Positions 17,622-26,804 of a stretch of 64,000 nucleotides of DNA are shown piece after piece (positions within the stretch are counted from its first letter, which is position 1; each line of letters opens with the position of its first letter). A program made the position numbers and the translations under genes. The stretch is taken from positions 62,001 to 126,000 of the forward strand of contig PALD01000049.1 in assembly GCA_002710685.1 (NCBI GenBank). Direction: 5' to 3'. The stretch is from Cytophagaceae bacterium (GTDB taxonomy: Bacteria > Bacteroidota > Bacteroidia > Flavobacteriales > Flavobacteriaceae). Below the pieces are notes generated by a model, which made no database searches, was not told the origin of the DNA, and saw nothing but the letters and a program-made list of their open reading frames with translations.

Positions 17622-19142
17622 ATGAAAATATATCTAAAATACGTAGCACTTGCATCCATCTTGTTTGCAAGTTGCGAAGCAGAGCTTGAAAATCCCATTG
17701 ATGAGGATGGGTTCTATGTAAGCGGTGATGCAGACTTTTCAAATTTTGTTGCCGTGGGTAATAGCCTTACTGCAGGATATGCAGATGGGGCTTTATATAT
17801 CACGGGGCAAGAAAACTCCTTGCCCAATATCATGGCAGGGCAATTTGCACTTGCTGGCGGGGGAGAGTTCAATCAACCGCTTATGGCAGATAACCTGGGC
17901 GGTCTCAAACTCAACGGTAACATCGTTGCAGAAAACAGGTTTGTATTGACTGCAGCAGATGCAACTAACCCCATAGGTCCTGCCCGTCTGGCAGGTGACC
18001 CCATGACTGATGTTGCTAACACCCTTTCTGGGTCATTTAATAACTATGGTGTTCCCGGGGCAAAAAGTTTTCATCTGGGTGTAGAAGGTTATGGAAACGC
18101 CGCAGGTGTCGCCACAGGTCAAGCAAATCCTTATTTTGCACGTTTTGCATCGTCAGCTAATGCTAGTGTTATAGGTGATGCCATGGCGCAGTCTCCTACA
18201 TTCTTTAGTCTTTGGATAGGAAACAACGATATCTTAAGCTATGCAACTTCCGGCGGCATAGGAGTTGATCGAACAGGCAATTTAAACCCTGCAACCTATG
18301 GTTCTAATGACATTACTGATCCTAATGTTTTTGAACAGGTTTATAACGAGCTGGTTACTACATTGTCAGGCAATACAACAGGTGGAGTGGTGTTTAATAT
18401 TCCAGATGTAACGGCAATCCCATATTTTACAACGGTGCCTTACAATGCCATCCCACTTAATGAGGCAACTGCAGAACAAGTTAATGAAGCATATAAGCAA
18501 TATAACGACGCATTAGGTTTATATTCTCAAGTTCCTGTTGCTTTAGGTGGTATTACTCCAGAAGAAGCTGATCGTAGGATGATAAACTTTCAGGCGGGGC
18601 AGAATGCCGTTGTAATTGAAGATGAAAATCTAACGGCCCTGGTAAACCCTACTGATGGTTCACAGATCCCAAAAATACGTCAAGCAACCCCAGAAGACCT
18701 GATAACCCTACCAGCTTCATCGGTTTTGGGCACGCTGGCCAATCCTAATGATCCAACCACCGTGAGGGGGGTAGGTGTACCATTGGGCGATCAATATGTG
18801 TTGCTTCCAGAAGAACAGTTGCTTGTAACAAATGCACAAACTTCTTACAATGCGACCATTCAAGCTTTGGCGCAAGCCAATGGTCTAGCTTTTGTAGATG
18901 TAAAAGCGACATTAAACCAGCTTGCAAATGGTGGCATCACCTATGATGCGGGTACGCTAACGTCTACTTTTGCAACTGGTGGAGCATTCTCCCTGGATGG
19001 CGTTCACCCTACGCCTCGTGGATATGCTTATTTAGCTAACCTAGCTATTGATGCCATCAATAACACGTATGGAAGCACAGTGCCCAAGGTCAACGTGGGC
19101 AATTACAATACTATTACTGTAAGTAACGATGTGAACCAGTAA
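17622..19142 (+). CDS. SGNH/GDSL-family lipoprotein hydrolase
   Basis: 506 aa. It has a lipoprotein signal with lipobox LFASC (Cys18). The SGNH blocks are visible: block I is FVAVGNSLTAGYADG (Ser48, with Asn in place of the usual Asp of GDSL), block III contains IGNNDIL, and block V is DGVHPTPRGY with the Asp/His pair. The insert between blocks is long. It would sit at the outer membrane or surface and cleave esters. Co-transcription with the FadL-type porin is likely, and a strong terminator follows. Confidence 0.88.
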   Translation: MKIYLKYVALASILFASCEAELENPIDEDGFYVSGDADFSNFVAVGNSLTAGYADGALYITGQENSLPNIMAGQFALAGGGEFNQPLMADNLGGLKLNGNIVAENRFVLTAADATNPIGPARLAGDPMTDVANTLSGSFNNYGVPGAKSFHLGVEGYGNAAGVATGQANPYFARFASSANASVIGDAMAQSPTFFSLWIGNNDILSYATSGGIGVDRTGNLNPATYGSNDITDPNVFEQVYNELVTTLSGNTTGGVVFNIPDVTAIPYFTTVPYNAIPLNEATAEQVNEAYKQYNDALGLYSQVPVALGGITPEEADRRMINFQAGQNAVVIEDENLTALVNPTDGSQIPKIRQATPEDLITLPASSVLGTLANPNDPTTVRGVGVPLGDQYVLLPEEQLLVTNAQTSYNATIQALAQANGLAFVDVKATLNQLANGGITYDAGTLTSTFATGGAFSLDGVHPTPRGYAYLANLAIDAINNTYGSTVPKVNVGNYNTITVSNDVNQ

Positions 19143-19167
19143 CATTTTAGATAAATTTAAATTGACT

Positions 19168-19197
19168 ACCGCCATCTTCTTGATGGCGGTTTTTTTT
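19168..19197 (+). terminator. Rho-independent terminator after the GDSL gene
   Basis: 9-bp perfect GC-rich stem ACCGCCATC/GATGGCGGT with a 5-base loop and seven T. Confidence 0.9.
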
Positions 19198-19211
19198 GTA
19201 TTTTCATATTC

Positions 19212-19565
19212 ATGAAACTCTTGCTCAAGTTGCTTTTTACCGCCGTGGCGGTGATTCTTTTGGCCTATATCCTTCCGGGGGTAAATGTCACTTCCTTTGG
19301 CAGTGCGTTGATCACGGCGGTGGTCCTGGCGGTGTTCAGGGCAATCGTAAAACCCGTTCTTGTTGTGGTCACAATACCCATCACCATCATCACACTTGGG
19401 CTGTTCCTGCTGGTCATAAACGGTTTTATCATACTTCTTGTAGATTATTTTATCCCTGGGTTTGAGGTAGATGGTTTCTGGTGGGCCTTGCTTTTTAGCT
19501 TGTTGCTATCCTTTCTGCAATCTATTCTTTATGGCCTTTTTGAAGAAAAACAACAGGAAGATTAA
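19212..19565 (+). CDS. Phage-holin-4-like (DUF360) small membrane protein
   Basis: 117 aa with four hydrophobic segments and the family pattern LAYILPGVNVTSFGSAL followed by FRAIVKPVLVVVTIPITI. Despite the Pfam-style holin label, these are widespread chromosomal inner-membrane proteins and there is no prophage here. Function is unknown. It starts 15 bases after a terminator. Confidence 0.85.
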   Translation: MKLLLKLLFTAVAVILLAYILPGVNVTSFGSALITAVVLAVFRAIVKPVLVVVTIPITIITLGLFLLVINGFIILLVDYFIPGFEVDGFWWALLFSLLLSFLQSILYGLFEEKQQED

Positions 19566-19600
19566 AGGTTTTATCATGCAGTGGGGTACTGTATTTGATG

Positions 19601-19616
19601 CGCTTTCGCGAAAGCG
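19601..19616. repeat. Iterated palindrome CGCTTTCGCGAAAGCG
   Basis: A perfect 16-base palindrome in the gap between the small membrane protein and tig. It is the consensus member of a family that recurs across the window, mostly within genes. Confidence 0.8.
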
Positions 19617-19661
19617 ATATATACACGATAAAAAGGGGGTTCAATACCAGTGCTTTAAAAC

Positions 19662-19692
19662 TTGCTGAGGTTTTAAAAAAGCAGTATTTTTG
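19662..19692 (+). promoter_or_regulatory. Promoter of tig (TTG-N20-TATTTTTG)
   Basis: A -33 TTG (19662-19664), a 20-base spacer and a perfect TAnnTTTG box (19685-19692) lie 30 bases before the tig ATG. This is the best match to the Bacteroidota housekeeping promoter in the window. Confidence 0.7.
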
Positions 19693-19722
19693 CAGACCAA
19701 AATTTAAAGGAAATTTGCCCAA

Positions 19723-21045
19723 ATGAACATTACAAGAGAAGACATTGACGATTTGAATGCTGTACTTAAGGTTGATATCGCGCAGGCTGACTATCAGGAC
19801 AAGGTGCAGACCGTGCTTGACAACTACAGGAAATCTGCTAATATTCCTGGTTTTAGAAAAGGTCATGTGCCCATGAGCCTTGTAAAAAAACAATATGGCA
19901 AGGCGGTACTTGTGGATGAGGTAAACAAGCTTTTACAAGAAAACCTACAAAAGTACCTTACCGAAGAAAAACTGGATGTGCTGGGCAATCCCTTGCCCAA
20001 GGGTCAAGATGACCTTAACTGGGATGCTGCAGATTATAGCTTTGAATTTGAGCTGGGGCTTTCTCCCAAGTTTGAGGTTGACCTCAAGCCTAAAAAAGCA
20101 ATCACTGAATATAAGATTGTTGCAGATGAAAAGATGATTGACAACCAGGTCACGTCCATCCAGAAGCAATATGGCAAGATAAGCCCGGTGGAAGAAGTTA
20201 AGGAAGGTGTTGAGGTTACCGGTACCCTTGCAAACGAGGAAGAAGAAATAAACAAAGACGTCACTCTTGAATTGTCATCCATTAAGGGAAAACGTAATAC
20301 AGATAAGTTTTTGGGGGCAAAGGTAGGTGATGTGCTTGAACTTAAAAGCAAGAACCTTTTTGAGGAAGCAGGAGTGTATCAATCACGCCTGGGCATGAGC
20401 GAGGATGAAGCATCAGAAAAGAACATCGAGCTTACCTTTACCATTAAGGAAATCAACGCACGTGAACTGGCAGACCTTGACCAGGAACTATTTGACAAGA
20501 TCTATGGCAAAGACACGGTAAAATCTGTTACAGAACTCAAGGATAAGATCAAGCAAGAGGCCGAGGCACAATTTGAGCAGCAGGCTGACCAGCAATTGCT
20601 CAACGACATTACAGAGACGTTGATAGATAACACAAAGTTTGAACTTCCGGCAGATTTCTTGAAGAAATGGCTACAACAATCTGGAGAAAAGGAACTTACC
20701 TTTGAAGAAGCCGTTGAAGAATATGAGCGTTCTGAAAAAGGACTTAGATATCAGCTCATAGAAGGCAAGATCATTACTGAGAATGAGCTTCAGGTAAAGT
20801 TTGAAGAACTCAAGGATTATGCAAAGACCATGATCAAGGCACAGATGGCTCAATTTGGGCAGCTGGACCCCAGTGAAGAAGAACTTGACAACATCGCGGC
20901 CCGTATCCTTAGCAACCAGGATGAGGTAAGAAGGCTCAGTGAACAGTTGATGAACAGGAAATTACTTGATTTTTTCAAAGAAAACGTAAAACTGAAGACC
21001 AAGGAAGTAACCTTTGAAGAATTTGTCAAAGAGGTTTACAACTAG
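19723..21045 (+). CDS. tig: Trigger factor, ribosome-associated chaperone
   Basis: 440 aa. The ribosome-binding N-domain (about 1-120) carries the signature segment ANIPGFRKGHVPMSLVKKQYGK. The middle region (about 150-245) occupies the place of the FKBP prolyl isomerase domain but lacks the usual FKBP sequence landmarks. The C-terminal helical arms (about 255-440) are Glu/Gln/Lys rich. An AAAGG ribosome-binding site precedes the ATG. It lies upstream of clpP and clpX in the common tig-clpP-clpX order, here separated by terminators. Confidence 0.93.
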   Translation: MNITREDIDDLNAVLKVDIAQADYQDKVQTVLDNYRKSANIPGFRKGHVPMSLVKKQYGKAVLVDEVNKLLQENLQKYLTEEKLDVLGNPLPKGQDDLNWDAADYSFEFELGLSPKFEVDLKPKKAITEYKIVADEKMIDNQVTSIQKQYGKISPVEEVKEGVEVTGTLANEEEEINKDVTLELSSIKGKRNTDKFLGAKVGDVLELKSKNLFEEAGVYQSRLGMSEDEASEKNIELTFTIKEINARELADLDQELFDKIYGKDTVKSVTELKDKIKQEAEAQFEQQADQQLLNDITETLIDNTKFELPADFLKKWLQQSGEKELTFEEAVEEYERSEKGLRYQLIEGKIITENELQVKFEELKDYAKTMIKAQMAQFGQLDPSEEELDNIAARILSNQDEVRRLSEQLMNRKLLDFFKENVKLKTKEVTFEEFVKEVYN

Positions 21046-21074
21046 TATTTCTCTATAAGAAATAGTATCTTTAA

Positions 21075-21106
21075 GGCGTTTAACCGTAAGGTTAAACGCC
21101 TTTTTT
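21075..21106 (+). terminator. Rho-independent terminator after tig
   Basis: Perfect 11-bp stem GGCGTTTAACC/GGTTAAACGCC with a GTAA tetraloop and six T. Confidence 0.9.
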
Positions 21107-21118
21107 GAACTAATGGGA

Positions 21119-21146
21119 AGGTGGGTGTTACAACACACCTTTTTTG
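21119..21146 (+). terminator. Second, imperfect terminator between tig and clpP
   Basis: An AGGTG..TGTT/AACACACCT stem with a two-G bulge is followed by six T. It lies 13 bases beyond the main tig terminator. Confidence 0.5.
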
Positions 21147-21162
21147 TTGAATCTAATAATGA

Positions 21163-21178
21163 TTTCGCTATAGCGAAA
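21163..21178. repeat. Palindrome TTTCGCTATAGCGAAA before clpP
   Basis: A perfect 16-base palindrome ending 13 bases before the clpP ATG. It belongs to the TTTCGC..GCGAAA family seen across the window. Its position could place it in the clpP leader or promoter, where it might affect expression; that is inference. Confidence 0.7.
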
Positions 21179-21191
21179 ACAATAAAAACGT

Positions 21192-21866
21192 ATGGATTAC
21201 TCTAAGGAATTTAAAAAATACGCAACAGGCCACCACGGCGTCAACAGTATGTATTATGACAAGATCATGAGCAGTATGTATCCCGTGGGGCTCACTCCTA
21301 ATATCATTGAAGAACGCCAGATGAATGCCGTCGCCATGGACGTGTTCTCACGCCTTATGATGGACCGCATTATATTTTTGGGAACGGGCATAAACGACCA
21401 GGTCGCTAATATCGTGCAGGCACAATTGTTGTTTTTAGAAAGTACAGATGCCTCAAAAGATATACAGATATACATAAACTCTCCTGGAGGTAGCGTGTAT
21501 GCCGGTCTGGGAATCTATGATACCATGCAGTTCATAAAGCCAGATGTGGCCACCATCTGTACGGGTATGGCAGCAAGTATGGGCGCCGTGCTCCTATGTG
21601 CGGGTGAAAAGGGTAAGCGCAGTGGGTTGACCCATAGCCGCGTGATGATTCACCAGCCACTGGGCGGTGCACAGGGCCAGGCCAGTGATATTGAGATCAC
21701 GGCCAGGGAAATCCTCAAGTTAAAGCAAGAGCTCTATGAGATAATTGCTAAACACTCTGGGCAAACCTATGACAAGGTGCATGAAGATAGTGATCGTGAT
21801 TACTGGATGAAGGCCGAAGAGGCCCTGAAATATGGTATGATAGATGAAATCCTGACAAGGGATTAA
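21192..21866 (+). CDS. clpP: ATP-dependent Clp protease proteolytic subunit
   Basis: 224 aa. The catalytic triad is visible as Ser129 in GMAASMG, His154 in MIHQPLGG and an Asp near residue 203. The YINSPGGSVYAG loop matches ClpP. It forms the tetradecameric peptidase chamber fed by ClpX. The gene precedes clpX by 77 bases. Confidence 0.97.
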   Translation: MDYSKEFKKYATGHHGVNSMYYDKIMSSMYPVGLTPNIIEERQMNAVAMDVFSRLMMDRIIFLGTGINDQVANIVQAQLLFLESTDASKDIQIYINSPGGSVYAGLGIYDTMQFIKPDVATICTGMAASMGAVLLCAGEKGKRSGLTHSRVMIHQPLGGAQGQASDIEITAREILKLKQELYEIIAKHSGQTYDKVHEDSDRDYWMKAEEALKYGMIDEILTRD

Positions 21867-21889
21867 AAATGAGGTTAATTTAAAAAGCA

Positions 21890-21897
21890 TATTTTTG
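21890..21897 (+). promoter_or_regulatory. -7 box candidate for clpX
   Basis: TATTTTTG matches TAnnTTTG in the clpP-clpX gap, 46 bases before the clpX ATG. There is no TTG at normal spacing. Confidence 0.35.
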
Positions 21898-21943
21898 CTG
21901 AAAATTGCTGATGTTCAACACATCAGGTTGATAATTGAAATGT

Positions 21944-23176
21944 ATGGCTAAGGATGATTTAGAATGTTCCTTTTGTGGTAGGAAAAAGCCAGAAACCAAT
22001 CTTTTGATTGCAGGTCTTGATGCACACATCTGTGATAGGTGTATCGAGCAGGCACACGGTATCGTGCTTGAAGAATCAAAAGAAATTGACAATAGTGATC
22101 TTGCCAAAGACCTTATGCTTAAAAAGCCTAAGGAAATCAAGGAGTTTCTCGATGAGTATGTAATAGGGCAGGAGTATACTAAAAAAGTGCTCTCAGTTGC
22201 CGTTTATAACCATTACAAGCGCCTTTTGCAACCCGATACGGAAGACGATATCGAGATACAGAAGAGCAACATCGTGATGGTGGGGCAAACGGGTACAGGT
22301 AAGACCCTCATGGCAAAGACCATTGCCAGGATGCTCAACGTGCCGCTCGCGGTGGTTGATGCAACAGTACTTACCGAAGCAGGCTATGTGGGTGAAGATG
22401 TTGAGAGCATCCTGACACGCTTGTTGCAAGCTGCAGACTATAACCTGGAAAAAGCGGAGCGCGGTATCGTCTTTATTGATGAAATCGACAAGATTGCCCG
22501 TAAGAGCGATAACCCCTCCATTACACGCGATGTAAGTGGTGAGGGTGTACAGCAAGCACTTTTAAAACTGCTTGAAGGTACGGTTGTAAACGTCCCGCCA
22601 AAAGGAGGAAGGAAACATCCCGACCAAAAATTCATCGAGGTAAACACAGAGCATATCCTCTTTATAGCAGGTGGAGCTTTTGACGGTATCGAGCGCATCA
22701 TAAGCAAGCGCTTGAACATGCAGGCCGTGGGCTTTAGTGCGAGCAAGAGCGAAGATGTCATAGAAAAAGACAACCTGCTCAAGTATATAATCCCTAGGGA
22801 TTTAAAAGATTTTGGGCTCATCCCAGAAATAATAGGCAGGTTGCCCGTGCTCACTTATATGAACCCTCTTGACAAGGACACACTACGTGCAATCTTGACA
22901 GAACCTAAAAATGCCATCATCAAGCAATATCAAAAATTGTTTGATATGGACGATATAGAATTCAGCATCACCGCAGATGCCCTGGACTATATCGTGGAGC
23001 AGGCCATTGAGTATAAACTAGGCGCACGTGGATTGCGGTCACTTTGTGAGGCAATTTTAACTGATGCCATGTTTGATTTGCCCAGCAGTGGTGAAGGCGA
23101 GCTTATCGTGAACAAGGAATACGCTAAGGGAAAACTGGAAAAATCAACCCTTCAAAAATTAAAAGCAGTGTCTTAA
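21944..23176 (+). CDS. clpX: ATP-dependent Clp protease ATP-binding subunit ClpX
   Basis: 410 aa from the ATG at 21944; a TTG nine bases upstream is in frame but unneeded. The N-terminal zinc-binding domain has four cysteines (CSFCGR then CDRC). The AAA+ core has Walker A GQTGTGKT, the GYVGEDVES pore-loop region, Walker [12 protein letters not shown], and a sensor-2 GARGLRS arginine. It unfolds tagged substrates for ClpP. Confidence 0.97.
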   Translation: MAKDDLECSFCGRKKPETNLLIAGLDAHICDRCIEQAHGIVLEESKEIDNSDLAKDLMLKKPKEIKEFLDEYVIGQEYTKKVLSVAVYNHYKRLLQPDTEDDIEIQKSNIVMVGQTGTGKTLMAKTIARMLNVPLAVVDATVLTEAGYVGEDVESILTRLLQAADYNLEKAERGIVFIDEIDKIARKSDNPSITRDVSGEGVQQALLKLLEGTVVNVPPKGGRKHPDQKFIEVNTEHILFIAGGAFDGIERIISKRLNMQAVGFSASKSEDVIEKDNLLKYIIPRDLKDFGLIPEIIGRLPVLTYMNPLDKDTLRAILTEPKNAIIKQYQKLFDMDDIEFSITADALDYIVEQAIEYKLGARGLRSLCEAILTDAMFDLPSSGEGELIVNKEYAKGKLEKSTLQKLKAVS

Positions 23177-23205
23177 AAAAGAAGTATTCAATACCATATA
23201 AAAGT

Positions 23206-23240
23206 GAAAGCCGCATAACATAACTGTTGATGCGGCTTTC
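23206..23240. terminator. Hairpin between convergent clpX and PD40 genes
   Basis: An 11-bp perfect stem GAAAGCCGCAT/ATGCGGCTTTC with a 13-base loop lies between two facing stops. T-rich bases follow on the plus strand, so it probably serves both directions. Confidence 0.65.
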
Positions 23241-23263
23241 TTGTTTAAGTTGGGTAAGGGATC

Positions 23264-24196
23264 TTATTGATCCAACCAACCATAAAAATAGTAAATATCC
23301 AGGTTGGTTGTTAGGGAATTACGATTAGAACTAAAATATCCGCTCTTTTCACTAATGGGTATAAAGGCTAGATCGTCCCGTGTGCTGTTTATTTTGTTTC
23401 CAAGGCTTTGTGGCAACTGTGCCATGCCATTGCTTAATTTGCTCCTGTAAATGTCATAACCACCCATGCCACCTGGCCGGTCAGAAGAAAAGAACAGCAT
23501 GGTCCCGGCAGGATTGAAGGAAACATGGTTTTCATCTCTTGCTGAATTTATACGTGCGCCCAGGTTTATGGGCTTGCCCAGGTTGCCACTGGCCAATATC
23601 CTCGCTTTGTAAAGGTCAAGACCCCCATAACCACTGGGCATATCACTGGCAAAATAAAGATATTCACCACGCACATCAATCTTGGGGTTTTCAATGGTAT
23701 AGGTGCCTGCACCCACCTCGATCAATTGCTCATTTACCCACGCTCCAGCATGAAAATTACTTTTCTGTGCGGTAAATAGTTGTTGCTTTTTATGGCTTTC
23801 GCCAAAACTTCTCGTAAAATATGTCCTTGTACCACTGTTGTCAAAAGTCGCGGCGCTAATGCTCTCATTGCCCACAAATACTCCGGGCAACAAAGAGGGC
23901 CTGCCCACTTTTTCCTCATGGATCACGGGAAAGCTCAAAAGTTTATAGGTAGGTTTATTGAGGATAGAATTTGATTTTCCGTCACTGTTCTTGATCTTCC
24001 TGTTTGTAACGATAATAAGCTGGCCATTTGTGATGCATGTGGCATACTCCATGGCTGGAGTGTTCAATGGCATCTCGGTAACATTAAAGGTCATTTCAGG
24101 TTCGGGGCGCTTCAATGAAGAAGGGTTGTTCAAGACCCCTGGAATCATTGAAGTGATAAAGAAAAACGCTGTTGCCAGCGTTGAGAATACCTTCAT
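23264..24196 (-). CDS. PD40 (WD40-like beta-propeller) repeat protein
   Basis: 310 aa with a signal peptide (residues about 1-22). Several PD40 repeats are visible, e.g. YLYFASDMPSGYGGLDLYKA and MLFFSSDRPGGMGGYDIYRS. These match the propeller of OmpA-linked proteins such as PorE, but the TPR and OmpA peptidoglycan-binding domains are absent. It is therefore a stand-alone periplasmic propeller of unknown role. It is monocistronic and convergent with clpX. Confidence 0.85.
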   Translation of the reverse strand: MKVFSTLATAFFFITSMIPGVLNNPSSLKRPEPEMTFNVTEMPLNTPAMEYATCITNGQLIIVTNRKIKNSDGKSNSILNKPTYKLLSFPVIHEEKVGRPSLLPGVFVGNESISAATFDNSGTRTYFTRSFGESHKKQQLFTAQKSNFHAGAWVNEQLIEVGAGTYTIENPKIDVRGEYLYFASDMPSGYGGLDLYKARILASGNLGKPINLGARINSARDENHVSFNPAGTMLFFSSDRPGGMGGYDIYRSKLSNGMAQLPQSLGNKINSTRDDLAFIPISEKSGYFSSNRNSLTTNLDIYYFYGWLDQ

Positions 24197-24322
24197 GGAG
24201 GGAGGTTATGAGGGTTTTGAGTTATGATTTGTTGTCAGCAATATAGTTTGTAAAAAATAGCGTAAGGATATTTTTTGTTAAACTCATAAAAATTATCGAC
24301 AAATGGCAAAAAACTCAAAAAC

Positions 24323-25840
24323 CTAGCCCCTGTTCATCTGCAACAACTCTTCAATATATTCTCGTGTATTGCTCAGCCTGGGCACTTTATGCTGTCCTCC
24401 CAGTTTGTTTTTGGCCTTGAGCCAATCATAAAATAGGCGCTCCCGGGCATAGTGTATCTTGGGTTTGTTCAAGGTAGTGTTGTTAAAGCGCTTGGCCTCA
24501 TAGTCGCTGTTAACTGATTGTAGGGCAAGGTCAAATGTTGTATTGAAGACTTCCTGGTCCTCTGGTCTTCTTTTGAACTCTATAATCCACTCATGAGCAC
24601 CTTTCTCGCGGCCTTCCATAAAAATGGGGGCGGCGGTATAATCCACAATCTCACAATTAGTGGCTGCTGCGGCCTTTTTAAGGGCCGCTTCGGCATTTTC
24701 AATAATAAGTTCCTCGCCAAATACATTGATGTGGTGCTTTGTTCTTCCGCTTATTTTTATACGGTAGGGAGAGAGTGATGTAAAGCGTATGGTGTCGCCT
24801 ATGCGGTATCGCCATAGACCTGCGTTTGTGGTGATCACCACGGCATAGTTGACGCCCAGTTCCACGGCTGAGAGCGGGAGGATTTCCTGGTTTTCGGTAC
24901 CGTAATTATCCATGGGGATAAATTCATAGAAAATGCCATAGTCCAGCATCAATAAAAGTTCGCTGCTCTTGTTTCTGTCCTGTATGGCAAAGAAACCTTC
25001 GGAAGCGTTGTAGATTTCATAATAATTGAAGCCATGCCGCGGTAGTATCTTCTTGTATTGATCGCGATACGGGTCAAAGCTGACCCCTCCATGAAAATAG
25101 ACTTCAAGGTTGGGCCATATCTCAAATAGATGTGTTTTATGGGTGGTCTCCAGTAAGGTGTTGAGAAGTACGAGCATCCATGAAGGAACACCGGCAAGAC
25201 TGGTGACGTTTTCATTTACAGTGGCATCCACGATGGCCTGCATCTTGACCTCCCAGTCGCTCATTAATGAAATTTCATTGCCGGGGGTGCTGCTAAACTC
25301 TGCCCAAAAGGGCATATTGTCAATCAAGATGGCGCTTAGGTCGCCAAAAGATGTGCCATTCTCCTGATATAATTTCTTGCTCCCGCCTAGGCGCAGGCTC
25401 TTGCCCCTAAAGAGTTGGGATTCTGGGTTATTGTTCAAGTAAACGCACAACAGGTCCTTGCTTGCCGCATAATGGCAATCTTCAAGCGATTCCTGGCTCA
25501 CCGGGATGTACTTGCTGCGGGCATTGGTGGTGCCGCTGCTCTGGGCAAACCATCTTATGGGCGTGGGCCAGAATATATTGTTCACGCCATGCCTGCTGCG
25601 TTCTATATCATCCTGGACCTCTTCATATTTTGTAATGGGCACGTTATCTGCAAACTGCTGGTAGTTCTTGATTTCACTAAAATTATACCGGGTGCCTATT
25701 TCCGTTCCTCGGGCTTTTTGCAACAGCTTCATCAACAGCTCGTGCTGTACATCATGGGGGTATTTTATAAACAATTCCATCTGGTGGATTCGTTTCTTGA
25801 GAAACCAGGATGCAACTGAATTAACTAATGGAATGGGCAT
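24323..25840 (-). CDS. GH3 (auxin-responsive promoter) family acyl-amido synthetase-like protein
   Basis: 505 aa, full family length. The GH3/adenylate-forming fold is indicated by the QSSGTTNARSKYIPVS phosphate-binding loop, YNASEGFFAIQ, and the C-terminal GLWRYRIGDTIRF and GRTKHHINVFGE motifs. Plant GH3 enzymes join amino acids to acyl acids; the bacterial substrate is unknown. It is divergent from the DUF2797 gene. Confidence 0.92.
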   Translation of the reverse strand: MPIPLVNSVASWFLKKRIHQMELFIKYPHDVQHELLMKLLQKARGTEIGTRYNFSEIKNYQQFADNVPITKYEEVQDDIERSRHGVNNIFWPTPIRWFAQSSGTTNARSKYIPVSQESLEDCHYAASKDLLCVYLNNNPESQLFRGKSLRLGGSKKLYQENGTSFGDLSAILIDNMPFWAEFSSTPGNEISLMSDWEVKMQAIVDATVNENVTSLAGVPSWMLVLLNTLLETTHKTHLFEIWPNLEVYFHGGVSFDPYRDQYKKILPRHGFNYYEIYNASEGFFAIQDRNKSSELLLMLDYGIFYEFIPMDNYGTENQEILPLSAVELGVNYAVVITTNAGLWRYRIGDTIRFTSLSPYRIKISGRTKHHINVFGEELIIENAEAALKKAAAATNCEIVDYTAAPIFMEGREKGAHEWIIEFKRRPEDQEVFNTTFDLALQSVNSDYEAKRFNNTTLNKPKIHYARERLFYDWLKAKNKLGGQHKVPRLSNTREYIEELLQMNRG

Positions 25841-25882
25841 TTTAAATGGGTATCTTTGGTCAAATTAGATCTTATGTAGTCG

Positions 25883-25890
25883 TACTTTTG
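25883..25890 (+). promoter_or_regulatory. -7 box for the DUF2797-oxidoreductase pair
   Basis: TACTTTTG matches TAnnTTTG. A TTTGG with a 24-base spacer lies upstream (slightly long). A second TAnnTTTG octamer (TATCTTTG, 25851-25858) overlaps that TTG. Confidence 0.45.
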
Positions 25891-25963
25891 TATTACAAGC
25901 TTTACGAAACGAGGTCTAAAATAAGGCTTTTGGCCCTATTTTTTGAGCAAACAAATAATCATT

Positions 25964-26761
25964 ATGCAATATCAAGGCGTACTTACAAAAATGACAACTG
26001 AATTTCAGGATCCTGTTCAATATTACCTGGTCTCTGAGGGTGACTTTATACACATGAACCAGTTACTTGATAACAAGATAAAGATAGAATTTTTAAGATA
26101 TCAATGCCTGGAGTGTGGTCTTGATAAAAAAATTTACCGTCAGGGATATTGTTATGACGATTTTTACAAAATGCCACAAGTGGGGGACTGGGTGATGAAC
26201 CCAGAGCTCAGCAAGGCTCACCTGGGGGAAGAAGACCGGGACCTGGAGTTTGAAAAAAAGGTACAACTGCAACCACACATTGTTTACCTGGCAAACAGCA
26301 GCAACATAAAGGTTGGCGTCACCCGCAAGAGCCAGGTGCCCACCCGCTGGATAGATCAGGGAGCACACGAAGCCATTGAGATTGTCGAAGTGCCCAACCG
26401 TTACCTGGCGGGCATTACAGAAGTTGCGCTCAAGGCCCACATAAGTGACAAGACTAACTGGCGCAAGATGCTCAAGAACGACATCGATGATGAGGACCTG
26501 GCCGCACGGCGCGATGCCCTCAAGCAGTACATCCCAGAAGAGGCACAGCAATATTTTATTGCCAGCAACAATGAGACGCACATAGATTTTCCCGTCCTCA
26601 AATATCCCGAAAAACCCAAAACCCTCAACCTTGAAAAAAAACCCACCTATTCAGGAGTGCTCAAGGGCATCAAGGGGCAGTACCTCATTTTTGATGACAA
26701 CACGGTATTCAACGTACGTGCCCATGAGGGCTATGTTGTGGGTATAACCGTGGGTGGATAA
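25964..26761 (+). CDS. DUF2797 domain-containing protein
   Basis: 265 aa from the ATG at 25964; an in-frame TTG at 25943 adds seven residues. A four-cysteine pattern begins with CLECGLDKKIYRQGYC. The middle has VYLANSSNIKVGVTRKSQVPTRWIDQGA, which resembles the GIY-YIG-like region of this family. The family is found across Bacteroidota and actinobacteria without assigned function; nucleic-acid binding is plausible. It may overlap or closely precede the oxidoreductase gene. Confidence 0.88.
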   Translation: MQYQGVLTKMTTEFQDPVQYYLVSEGDFIHMNQLLDNKIKIEFLRYQCLECGLDKKIYRQGYCYDDFYKMPQVGDWVMNPELSKAHLGEEDRDLEFEKKVQLQPHIVYLANSSNIKVGVTRKSQVPTRWIDQGAHEAIEIVEVPNRYLAGITEVALKAHISDKTNWRKMLKNDIDDEDLAARRDALKQYIPEEAQQYFIASNNETHIDFPVLKYPEKPKTLNLEKKPTYSGVLKGIKGQYLIFDDNTVFNVRAHEGYVVGITVGG

Positions 26762-26804
26762 ATTGACCTGGCTTACGCCAAAAAATAACCAGAACCGTAC
26801 AACA

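Noticed and set aside
19212..19565. Holin annotation as a sign of prophage
   Set aside because: The family is a widespread chromosomal membrane protein; no phage genes are near.
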